14,562 bases of DNA from the NCBI GenBank assembly GCA_046714215.1, contig JBKKBM010000287.1, positions 1 to 14,562 on the forward strand, written 5' to 3'. Positions 7,593-14,173 of the stretch are shown here, one piece after another (within the stretch, counting starts at the first letter, position 1; each line of letters opens with the position of its first letter). A program made the position numbers and the translations under genes. The DNA comes from DATLCI01 sp046714215 (lineage in GTDB: Bacteria > Acidobacteriota > Terriglobia > Terriglobales > Acidobacteriaceae). A model generated the notes under the pieces. That model was not told the origin of the DNA and did not search any database. It was given only the letters and a program-made list of their open reading frames with translations.

Positions 7593-8996
7593 TTATCTCT
7601 GCGAGTACGCGTCACGCAGCTGCGTCTGCCGGCTCGTCATGGGGACCTCTCTGCCCGCGATGAAGACGTGCTTCACATCCGTCTTCAACTCGAGCGGATC
7701 GCCATTGGCGACGATCACGTTGGCGGTCTTGCCTACGTCGAGCGAACCCAACTGATCGGCGACGCCCCAGATCTCCGCGGGGTTCAGCGTTATGGCTTTC
7801 ATGGCCTCCTCATAAGGCAAGCCGAAAGCCACCGCGTAGCCCGCCTCGTACGGCAGGTTGCGCGCGTTGTGCGAGTCATACGAAGCGAGGGCTATCTTCA
7901 CGCCCCGTTTGACCAACTCCGCAGGCAACGAATAGACACTGTCATAACGATCGCCATTCTTGGGGGCATCGTAGATGCTGCCCACGATCACCGGCAGCTT
8001 GGTGGCGGCGATCTCATCCAGCATCTTGTGAGCGTAGGTTACTTGCCCGAGGATCACCTTCAGCTTGAATTCCTGGGCCAGCTTCATGGCTACCTTCAAA
8101 TCGCTGGGCTCTTCGGCTGTGAGCACGATCGGCTTCTTGCCTTGCAGGTAAGGCAGCAGGGCTTCGAACTTGAGGTCGCGCTTGGGGGGCGTGGCCTTGC
8201 CCTTGTCTTTGGTGTCCTTGTCGTCCTTGGCGTCCTTAGCGGGCTCTGCTGCCTTCTTTTCGTATTCGGTCCACTTCTGGGCGTAGTCCTGCGCGTCGAT
8301 GAAGGCCTGACGCAGTTGCGTGGCCATGCCCATGCGGGTAGCGGGAAAACGGGGCGTGCCGTCGCGCCGCCGTTGCGCGCCGGTGAAATTCAGCGGCATG
8401 GCAAAGCTCCGCAGCAATAGCATCTCGTCGCGGTCCTTACCCGCGAGTTGGATGAACGACATCTGGCCTGGCAGGGTGTTGCGGGCCGAGGCGGTTACCA
8501 CCGCGTTGGTGACGCCGTTCATGCGGGTGACCGGGATCAGCTCCGTCTCCGCATGGAAGGCATCTTCCACCAGCATGTGGGGCATGATCTGGTCGCTGGC
8601 TTCCGCCAGGTCGTTGCTCATGTCGACGGCGGAGATCTCCGTCAATCCCAGTTGCGTGTTGGAATCGATGAGACCGGGGTAGATCGTCATGCCCTTGACG
8701 TCAATGATCCGGGCGCCTTTGGGAATCGTGACCGACGCAGCCGCGCCGACGGCGGTGATCTTGCCGTTCTCCATCACGAGCGCGCCATTCTCGATCACGC
8801 CATGGGAGATGGTGAGCAACTTGCCCCCGCGCAAGACGATGGCGGGCGATGCCGGTGGGACAGGCATCGCCGCAGTCTTGGCCGGGGCCGCGGAAGATGG
8901 CTTGGCGGGGGCCGGTTTAGCCTGTTGGGCTGCCAGCGGTAGCGTGAGCAGCACTACGAACGCAGATCTGAAAACAAAGCGGGTGATGTTTTTCAT
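7593..8996 (-). CDS. Exported amidohydrolase-like protein with missing metal ligands
   Basis: A 467-aa protein of the amidohydrolase superfamily (imidazolonepropionase/dihydroorotase-like fold). Residues 1-24 are a signal peptide (FVFRSAFVVLLTLPLAAQ), then an Ala/Pro-rich linker to about 52. The N-terminal beta sandwich (VLRGGKLLTISHGVIENG) and the C-terminal sandwich (GSLDVGKTANVIVANGDPLE) are intact. The barrel is degenerate: the HxH metal motif is replaced by Asn113-Thr-Gln115 (YPGLIDSNTQ), the His after strand 5 by Thr293 (VLTAEE), and the FHHG-type His by GQVT. It aligns along its length with the upstream gene and is its paralogue. A Lys/Asp-rich insertion lies at about 249-272. Its ATG overlaps the upstream TAA (TAATG), preceded by a strong GGGGAGGT site 6 bases away, so the two are translated together. 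I infer a non-catalytic partner or an enzyme with altered chemistry. Confidence 0.88.
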   Translation of the reverse strand: MKNITRFVFRSAFVVLLTLPLAAQQAKPAPAKPSSAAPAKTAAMPVPPASPAIVLRGGKLLTISHGVIENGALVMENGKITAVGAAASVTIPKGARIIDVKGMTIYPGLIDSNTQLGLTEISAVDMSNDLAEASDQIMPHMLVEDAFHAETELIPVTRMNGVTNAVVTASARNTLPGQMSFIQLAGKDRDEMLLLRSFAMPLNFTGAQRRRDGTPRFPATRMGMATQLRQAFIDAQDYAQKWTEYEKKAAEPAKDAKDDKDTKDKGKATPPKRDLKFEALLPYLQGKKPIVLTAEEPSDLKVAMKLAQEFKLKVILGQVTYAHKMLDEIAATKLPVIVGSIYDAPKNGDRYDSVYSLPAELVKRGVKIALASYDSHNARNLPYEAGYAVAFGLPYEEAMKAITLNPAEIWGVADQLGSLDVGKTANVIVANGDPLELKTDVKHVFIAGREVPMTSRQTQLRDAYSQR

Positions 8997-10345
8997 TAGC
9001 GCACCTCCCCATCGTCGCTGCCAAAGCCGCTGGCGCCCGTCATGGGGCCACCCTTCCAGAAGGGCAGACCATAGCCGGGGAGCGAGCTATCAAAGTAAAC
9101 GTCACCGTCAATGAGGGATTTCTCCACCCGCGCATAACTCGACAGCGGATGCTTGTCCCATATAGTGATGTCGGCGTCTTTGCCCACGTCGATGGATCCG
9201 ACGCGGTCTTCTACACCCAGCACCCACGCCGCATTCAGCGTGATCATCTTGAGGGCTTCTTCCTCGGTGGCGCCGCCGTAGCGGATCGCCTTGGCGGCTT
9301 CCTGATTCAGTCGCCGGTTGAAGTCATTGGAGTCGCTCTTGATGGCGACTCTTACGCCTTTACGCATGGAAATGACCGGGTTCCACGGGATCGCGTCCCA
9401 GGCTTCGATCTTGTAACCCCACCAATCGGTGAACGTAGCCAGCGCAACACCGGCGGCGGCGACTTTGTCCGCTACCTTGTAGACCTCCAGCCCGTGATGG
9501 AAGGCGCGGACCTTGTAACCAAACTCTTTGGCCATGGCGATCTCAGTAAGGAATTCGTCGGCGCGGTAGCAGTGGATCTGGACCAGCACCTTGCCGCGCA
9601 GCACGTCAGCGAGGGCATCGAGTCTCAGGTCTTTCTTGGGCGGCTTCGCGTCCTTGTCATTCTTTTTTACTTTTTCGTCGTAAGCGTCCCACTCGCGCAT
9701 GTACTCCCGCGCTTCCTGCAGAGCGGCACGCTGCACGGTGAAGTTGCCCATGCGGGTGGAGGGAAGCTGGTTGCGGGTGCCATAGACACGCTTGGGATTT
9801 TCACCGCTGGCGAACTTGATGGAGCGGGGCGCGTCCGGGAACAGCAGATCGTCGCGGTCGAGACCGAACTTATGTTTGATGACCGCGGCCTGGCCGCCGA
9901 TCATGTTGCCCGACCCATGCAGCAGCATGGAAGTGGTAACCCCGCCGGCCAGCGCGTGATAAATATTCTTGTCGGTGTAGTCGAAGGCGTCCTGCATCAT
10001 CATATGCGGGCCGATGACGTTGGTCAGCTCGTTCACGTCGCCGGAGAGCGCGGTGTGGGAGTGCGAGTCGATGATGCCGGGCATCACGAATTTCCCGGTC
10101 GCGTCGATCACCCGCGCGTTGGCGGGCGCGTTCACCGTCTTGCCCACTTCCGCGATCTTGCCATTGCGGATGAGGATGCTGCCATTCTCGATGGTTCCGT
10201 GGGTTACGGTGAGGATGGTGCCGTTCTTAATGACCGTGTCAACCGGCGTGGGCTTGGCTGACATCTGCGCCAGCGCAGTGCCGGCAAAGAGCAGCACCAG
10301 GAACCCGATTCCGACGCGCGAAAACAATGCCTTCACATGCGACAT
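8996..10345 (-). CDS. Exported metal-dependent amidohydrolase
   Basis: A 449-aa amidohydrolase-superfamily hydrolase, probably periplasmic; substrates in this family are cyclic amides, N-acyl amino acids or dipeptides and cannot be told apart here. Signal peptide at 1-26 (VGIGFLVLLFAGTALA, cleavage before Gln27). The metal centre is complete: MPGIIDSHSHTA (His95, His97), VQIHCY (His258), AFHHG (His283/284) and KSDSND (Asp338). No carboxylated-Lys motif was identified. Beta-sandwich segments NGTILTVTHGTIENGS and GSIDVGKDADITIW flank the barrel. The start follows GAAGGAGAG, with GGAG 8 bases from the ATG. It is the first gene of a two-gene operon with a recognisable promoter; the downstream paralogue has lost these ligands. 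A charged insertion (about 225-240) occurs where the paralogue has a longer one. The C-terminus is Gly-rich and non-conserved. Confidence 0.93.
   Translation of the reverse strand: MSHVKALFSRVGIGFLVLLFAGTALAQMSAKPTPVDTVIKNGTILTVTHGTIENGSILIRNGKIAEVGKTVNAPANARVIDATGKFVMPGIIDSHSHTALSGDVNELTNVIGPHMMMQDAFDYTDKNIYHALAGGVTTSMLLHGSGNMIGGQAAVIKHKFGLDRDDLLFPDAPRSIKFASGENPKRVYGTRNQLPSTRMGNFTVQRAALQEAREYMREWDAYDEKVKKNDKDAKPPKKDLRLDALADVLRGKVLVQIHCYRADEFLTEIAMAKEFGYKVRAFHHGLEVYKVADKVAAAGVALATFTDWWGYKIEAWDAIPWNPVISMRKGVRVAIKSDSNDFNRRLNQEAAKAIRYGGATEEEALKMITLNAAWVLGVEDRVGSIDVGKDADITIWDKHPLSSYARVEKSLIDGDVYFDSSLPGYGLPFWKGGPMTGASGFGSDDGEVR
9003..9010 (-). promoter_or_regulatory. Shine-Dalgarno site for the second amidohydrolase, inside the first gene
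   Basis: The minus strand reads GGGGAGGT followed by 6 bases and ATG (8996). It lies in the last codons of the upstream amidohydrolase, whose TAA overlaps the ATG by one base. Together these give efficient coupled translation, expected when two products are needed in similar amounts. Confidence 0.8.
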
Positions 10346-10397
10346 CCGGATCTCTCCTTCGATATGTTGGGGATTTGCAGACTAGGAATACGTGGGG

Positions 10398-10426
10398 ATT
10401 GTAGGGGGCGAGAGGGAAAGCGTCAA
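10398..10426 (-). promoter_or_regulatory. Sigma70-type promoter of the amidohydrolase operon
   Basis: Minus-strand -35 TTGACG (10421-10426) and -10 TACAAT (10398-10403) are separated by exactly 17 bases; each matches the consensus at 5 of 6 positions. Transcription should start near 10391, giving a leader of about 45 bases that includes the GAAGGAGAG ribosome site. It is back to back with the dtd promoter. Confidence 0.7.
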
Positions 10427-10461
10427 TCGTGGCCGCTGGGGCGCGCCACGCTGGAACAGGA

Positions 10462-10489
10462 TTGACGGCGGGCCCGGATAGACGATACA
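10462..10489 (+). promoter_or_regulatory. Putative dtd promoter
   Basis: TTGACG (10462-10467) and GATACA (10484-10489) are spaced by 16 bases. The -10 ends 9 bases before the dtd ATG (10499), so the transcript would have almost no leader, matching the lack of a Shine-Dalgarno. The -10 is only 4 of 6. Confidence 0.45.
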
Positions 10490-10498
10490 AGCAAAGCC

Positions 10499-10948
10499 AT
10501 GCGGGCTGTCATCCAACGAGTGCGCCGGGCCAGCGTCACGGTCGATGGCGTCGTTGTGGGCAAGATCGGTCCCGGGCTGCTGGTGTTGCTGGGCGTGGCC
10601 GTGGGCGATGACGAAGCTGCGGCGGACTATTTGGCCGAGAAGGTCGTTGGTCTCCGCATCTTTGACGACGATGTGAGCAAGATGAACCTCTCGGTAACTG
10701 ACATCGGCGGCGCGGTGCTGGTGGTCTCGCAGTTCACACTGTATGGCGACGTGCGCAAGGGTAAGCGGCCGTCGTTCGACCGAGCGGCGCGTCCGGAGGA
10801 AGCTAGCCGCATCTACGAGCATTTCGTGCAACGCGTCCGCGGGTTAGGTATCCGATGCGAGACGGGACGCTTCCAGGCGATGATGGACGTGGAACTCGTC
10901 AACGATGGACCGGTGACGATCCTGCTGGATTCGGAACGAGTGTTCTAG
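10499..10948 (+). CDS. dtd: D-aminoacyl-tRNA deacylase
   Basis: DTD hydrolyses D-Tyr-tRNA and other D-aminoacyl-tRNAs (and Gly-tRNA(Ala)), keeping D-amino acids out of proteins; it acts as a cytoplasmic homodimer. The 149 aa are a full-length family member: MRAVIQRVRRASVTVDG at the start, the SQFTLYGD motif (77-84) and the GPVT Gly-cisPro motif (137-140), both lining the active site, plus KGKRPSFDRAARPEEA (87-102). The ATG gives the exact canonical N-terminus but has no Shine-Dalgarno. The stop codon overlaps that of converging folP. It stands as a single-gene unit, divergent from the amidohydrolases. Confidence 0.97.
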   Translation: MRAVIQRVRRASVTVDGVVVGKIGPGLLVLLGVAVGDDEAAADYLAEKVVGLRIFDDDVSKMNLSVTDIGGAVLVVSQFTLYGDVRKGKRPSFDRAARPEEASRIYEHFVQRVRGLGIRCETGRFQAMMDVELVNDGPVTILLDSERVF

Positions 10949-11814
10949 CGACCGCGGAGGATCGCATCCGCGATCTTCACCGTCTCCGCCGCTGCCTTCA
11001 CGTCGTGCACGCGCACTACATGCGCGCCCGCCAGCACGGACGCCGTCACGGTGGCCATTGTTCCGAAGTCCCGATCTTGCATGGGTGCGTCTTTGCCATT
11101 CATCGCCAGCGTTCTTCCTATAAACGACTTGCGCGACGTGCCGGAGAGCAGGGGAAATCCCAGTTCATGGAATTCGGCAAAGCGCGCCAGCAGCGGATAG
11201 TTCTCGTCGAAATTCTTGCCAAAGCCAAAGCCCGGGTCGAGTATCAGGCGGTTCTTAGCGATTCCGGCCGCCACGGCAGCATTCGCCGCGGCTTGCAGAT
11301 CACGTTTCACCGTGCCCACGATGTCTGGGTCGGGCGCTTGCGTTCGCCAAGCTTCCGGCCGGCCGCGCATGTGCATGAGGACGGCGGCGCATTTCAGTTC
11401 GGCAACGGTTGCGGACATCTGAGGATCCCAGGCAAAGGCGGAGACGTCATTGATGATCTCAGCACCGGCTTCGATGGCGGCCCGGGCCACGCCGGATTTG
11501 TAGGTGTCCACGGAGATGAGCGCCTGGGGTGCGCGGCGCAACACACCTTCCACCACCGGCAACACCCGCGCCAACTCTTCGCTTCCACTGACCGGCTCTT
11601 TCTTTCCCGGCCGCGTGGATTCCCCGCCGATGTCGAGGATGTCCGCACCGTCGTCGAGCAGCCGCTGGGCGTGCTCCACGGCCTGCTCCGGGCGGAAGAA
11701 CTGCCCGCCGTCGGAAAACGAGTCCGGAGTGACGTTCACAATGCCCATCACCAACGTGCGTTCGCCGACGACGAGCGTTCGGGTGCGGAACTGCCATGAG
11801 AAGCGAGGGCGCAT
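10945..11814 (-). CDS. folP: Dihydropteroate synthase
   Basis: DHPS joins p-aminobenzoate to 6-hydroxymethyl-7,8-dihydropterin pyrophosphate in folate synthesis and is the sulfonamide target. With the start at 11814 (MRPRFSW) it is 289 aa. Signatures: MGIVNVTPDSFSDGG pterin/pyrophosphate loop 1, DILDIGGESTRPG loop 2, ISVDTYK, EIINDVSAF, LMHMRG, DPGFGFGKNFDEN, LLSGTSRKSFIG and the final VRVHDV. The frame is open to an ATG at 11928, but the extra 38 residues are encoded by a 15-base tandem repeat and are not family-like, so I prefer the internal start; neither has a Shine-Dalgarno. It converges with dtd, the two stops sharing CTAG, and diverges from dacB. Confidence 0.96.
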   Translation of the reverse strand: MRPRFSWQFRTRTLVVGERTLVMGIVNVTPDSFSDGGQFFRPEQAVEHAQRLLDDGADILDIGGESTRPGKKEPVSGSEELARVLPVVEGVLRRAPQALISVDTYKSGVARAAIEAGAEIINDVSAFAWDPQMSATVAELKCAAVLMHMRGRPEAWRTQAPDPDIVGTVKRDLQAAANAAVAAGIAKNRLILDPGFGFGKNFDENYPLLARFAEFHELGFPLLSGTSRKSFIGRTLAMNGKDAPMQDRDFGTMATVTASVLAGAHVVRVHDVKAAAETVKIADAILRGR

Positions 11815-11816
11815 AG

Positions 11817-11876
11817 AAGGTTTTGAGCAGACCAGTTTTGAGTAAACCAGTTTTGAGCATACCGTCTTTGAGTAAT
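11817..11876. repeat. Four tandem 15-base repeats upstream of folP
   Basis: Units at 11817-11831, 11832-11846, 11847-11861 and 11862-11876 share the pattern CCAGTTTTGAGYANA; the middle two differ by two bases, the outer two are more diverged. They begin 3 bases before the chosen folP ATG. Read through in the folP frame they would encode a five-residue repeat (SKLVC/SKLVY). The last unit overlaps a 6-bp inverted repeat CTTTGA-GTAA-TCAAAG (11866-11881). They could be operator sites or a slippage-prone leader. Confidence 0.7.
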
Positions 11877-11927
11877 CAAAGCTAAGGTGTTCGCCCCGGA
11901 CGGTTGGCGATTTTGGGCTGAATCGCA

Positions 11928-11956
11928 TTGCTGGCGACCTATCGCTGGGGTATCAT
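11928..11956 (+). promoter_or_regulatory. Putative dacB promoter
   Basis: TTGCTG (11928-11933) and TATCAT (11951-11956, 5 of 6 to consensus) are spaced by 17 bases. The -10 ends 9 bases before the dacB ATG (11966), again with no Shine-Dalgarno, pointing to a transcript that begins at or very near the start codon. Confidence 0.5.
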
Positions 11957-11965
11957 CCGCTCAAC

Positions 11966-13618
11966 ATGTCCCGAAAACATCTGCTTTTTTCAGCCGTCCT
12001 GTCGTTTGCTTTGGTCTTCCCTTCGGTCTCCTCATTCGCGCAAGCGGCGCTGCCGGCGCCGGAGACCCGTGCACAGCGCCGGGTGCGCGTACTGCGCGAA
12101 CAGACGCTGGCGAAAAAGATTGCCGCGCTGATGGCGGAGCCCAATGTGGCGCGCGGATTCTGGGGCATTCATGTGGTGTCACTCACCACCGGCAAAACGG
12201 TCTTCGAGTTGAATCCGGACAAACTATTCACGCCCGCGTCGAACACCAAGCTATTCACTACGGCCACGGCGCTGGCGCTGCTGGGCCCTGACTTCAAGAC
12301 ACGCACCACGGTCGAGACCGCTGGCACCATCGACCTGCATGGCCGCCTGAGCGGCGACCTGGTGCTGGTGGGTCGCGGTGATCCCAACCTATCCGGACGC
12401 GTGCTCCCCTATGCCATGCGCACCGAGCGTAAGACTCCGCATCTGCGCCTGCTGGAAGAACTGGCCGATCAAGTAGTGGCCAAGGGCGTGAAGGTGGTGG
12501 ACGGCGACATCGTGGGCGACGATTCTTATTTTTCCTTCGAGCGCTTTCCCGATGGCTGGGCCAGCGATGATTTGATGTGGGAGTACGGCGCGCCTGTCTC
12601 CGCCCTCACCGTGAACGATAATGTGCTGTTTCTCAACGTGCTGCCGGGAAGTTCGGTGGGCGACAAGGCATTCCTGAAGGTGGACCCGGATTCCACGTTC
12701 TACGAACTGGACAACCGCATCACTACCACGGCGGCGGGCAGCGGGCCGCGCAAGATCGCGATCGACCGCCAGCCTGGCGCCCGCACCATCACCCTGTGGG
12801 GGACCATCCCGCTGGATGACACTGGCGACGGCGAGGCCCTGGCCGTGGAAGATCCCGCCGAGTTCGCCGCCCAAGCCTTCCGCACGATGCTGCAGCAGCG
12901 GGGCGTAGTGGTTCGGGGCAAGCAGCGCGCTTTCCATATCCCACTCGCCAACGTCCCGCCGCCGGTGGTGGAAGCACCCGTCGCCGCAGTTCCGGTCACA
13001 AGTTTTGGTGGAGGCGCCGAGACTGCGGTGACGCCGTCAGCACTGCCGGCACGGCAGGTACTGGCTAGCCGCGATTCCCTGCCGCTCGCCGACGATGTGC
13101 GCATCATCAACAAGATCAGCCAGAACCTGCATGCGGAATTAGCGCTGCGCATGGTGGGCCGGGAAAAAGGCAAGGCCCCTACCCTGGAGGCGGCCTTGGC
13201 CACGATGAAGACGCTGCTCACCCAGGCCAGTATCCTTCCGGAAGAACTCAGTTTCTCTGACGGTTCCGGACTCTCCCGCCAGAACCTGGTCACACCGCGC
13301 GCCGTCACCAAGCTGCTGATCTTTGCTGACTCCCAACCCTGGGGCGCAATTTACCGGGACACACTGCCCGTGGCCGGAGTGGATGGTTCGCTTTCCGAAC
13401 GGATGAAGACGACTGTGGCCCAAGGCCGGGTCTCAGCCAAGACGGGCACGCTGGGCAATGTGAATGCGTTGGGGGGATATCTGACGACGTTACGCGGAGA
13501 GCGCCTGGTGTTTTCGGTGTTCAGCAACCATCACCGGCTTACCAGCCGGGGCGCCGTCAAGATCATCGACAAGATGATCGAGGCCATGGTTGACGACGGC
13601 AGACCTGCCGTCCGCTGA
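11966..13618 (+). CDS. dacB: D-alanyl-D-alanine carboxypeptidase/endopeptidase (PBP4 type)
   Basis: A class C penicillin-binding protein (peptidase S13) of 550 aa that trims or opens D-Ala-containing cross-links in periplasmic peptidoglycan. Signal peptide at 1-25 (LLFSAVLSFALVFPSVSSFA). Active-site motifs: SxxK as Ser92-Asn-Thr-Lys95 in TPASNTKLF, the SxN-type region SDGSGLSRQN (431-440), and KTG at Lys492-Gly494 in AKTGTLGNVNALGGY. GRGDPNLSG (137-144), DDSYFS and WEYGAPVSALTVNDN (206-219) are typical of the PBP4 insertion domains. A Pro/Val/Ala-rich stretch at about 329-363 breaks the core and is probably a flexible loop. The length is a little above E. coli DacB. The ATG directly begins the signal peptide. 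The gene stands alone, divergent from folP, and ends 6 bases from the converging unknown gene. Confidence 0.95.
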   Translation: MSRKHLLFSAVLSFALVFPSVSSFAQAALPAPETRAQRRVRVLREQTLAKKIAALMAEPNVARGFWGIHVVSLTTGKTVFELNPDKLFTPASNTKLFTTATALALLGPDFKTRTTVETAGTIDLHGRLSGDLVLVGRGDPNLSGRVLPYAMRTERKTPHLRLLEELADQVVAKGVKVVDGDIVGDDSYFSFERFPDGWASDDLMWEYGAPVSALTVNDNVLFLNVLPGSSVGDKAFLKVDPDSTFYELDNRITTTAAGSGPRKIAIDRQPGARTITLWGTIPLDDTGDGEALAVEDPAEFAAQAFRTMLQQRGVVVRGKQRAFHIPLANVPPPVVEAPVAAVPVTSFGGGAETAVTPSALPARQVLASRDSLPLADDVRIINKISQNLHAELALRMVGREKGKAPTLEAALATMKTLLTQASILPEELSFSDGSGLSRQNLVTPRAVTKLLIFADSQPWGAIYRDTLPVAGVDGSLSERMKTTVAQGRVSAKTGTLGNVNALGGYLTTLRGERLVFSVFSNHHRLTSRGAVKIIDKMIEAMVDDGRPAVR

Positions 13619-13624
13619 TCGGGT

Positions 13625-14032
13625 TCACACTTTGGCGCGGAACGCGCCAGTCTGGGGCTGCAGCTCGGTGATCTGGACTTTCTTGCCATAGTCGCGCGGG
13701 CGGTATTCCACCTTGGCCTCACCCATCTGCATGACGACCCGCACCGCGGTGGCGCGCTCGCCTTCAAAACAGCGGGTGCACAAGCAGGAGTACTCCCTCG
13801 CTGTGCCGTCTTCGCGCTCCACCCGCGCCGGGATCACGTGGCGCACGTGCGCGCGGCACATCCCGCAGCGTCCCCCGCCGTGGAGCTTGTACTGGAGCTC
13901 CGCATAGCTGCGCAGCAGGTCCCAGTTGCGCAGGTTGGCGACCTGCTGGGACTCCGCCCCCGCCAGTACCTCCAGATACTCCTGGAGGAAGCGCTGAGGC
14001 ACCGTCTTCCGGAAATCGTTATCGCTTAACAA
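13625..14032 (-). CDS. Small protein of unknown function with paired cysteine motifs
   Basis: I do not recognise this protein. From the proposed TTG start (14032, preceded by AAGGTACGGA) it has 135 aa: MLSDNDFRKTVPQRFLQEYL, an alpha-helical N-half, then RCGMCR (Cys56, Cys59), about 23 residues later SCLCTRCFEG (Cys83, Cys85, Cys88), and a basic, beta-like C-terminus. The CxxC...CxCxxC spacing suggests a zinc ribbon or knuckle, i.e. a small nucleic-acid- or protein-binding role, but that is inference. The frame is open up to an ATG at 14167, and an ATG at 14086 is also possible. The added residues look like translated intergenic DNA, being lower in GC and containing an inverted repeat. It lies downstream of a DUF3891-like gene on the same strand and converges on dacB with a 6-base gap. 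Confidence 0.6.
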   Translation of the reverse strand: MLSDNDFRKTVPQRFLQEYLEVLAGAESQQVANLRNWDLLRSYAELQYKLHGGGRCGMCRAHVRHVIPARVEREDGTAREYSCLCTRCFEGERATAVRVVMQMGEAKVEYRPRDYGKKVQITELQPQTGAFRAKV

Positions 14033-14128
14033 TCCGTACCTTCTTGTACCTCTAAGTCGGGGAGTGGAACCCTGATTCCAGCACATTGGCAGAGCAGTTG
14101 CAACCCTAGTGTGAAAATTGTTCCCTAA

Positions 14129-14149
14129 AGTAATCCAATACGGATTACT
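14129..14149. repeat. Perfect 8-bp inverted repeat, possible operator
   Basis: AGTAATCC (14129-14136) and GGATTACT (14142-14149) are exact inverse copies around AATAC. It sits in the gap between the DUF3891-like stop and the proposed TTG start of the cysteine-motif gene, in locally AT-rich DNA. A second short palindrome, GTTGCAAC, is at 14097-14104. Dimeric regulator binding is possible; no regulator gene is nearby. Confidence 0.45.
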
Positions 14150-14173
14150 GCAAAGATTTGCATCCATTCCGGT

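Noticed and set aside
7287..8420. 377-residue frame antisense to the second amidohydrolase
   Set aside because: Long antisense frames are expected opposite GC-rich genes; its translation is Arg/His/Gly/Leu-rich without motifs, while the minus-strand frame has a signal peptide and family motifs.
9149..10261. 370-residue frame antisense to the first amidohydrolase
   Set aside because: Same reason; the opposite strand carries a full catalytic motif set.
10855..11799. 314-residue frame antisense to folP
   Set aside because: Overlaps all conserved DHPS motifs on the other strand and itself has none.
13619..13624. Search for a terminator between dacB and the converging gene
   Set aside because: Only 6 bases separate the stops and no hairpin with a T-run is visible there.
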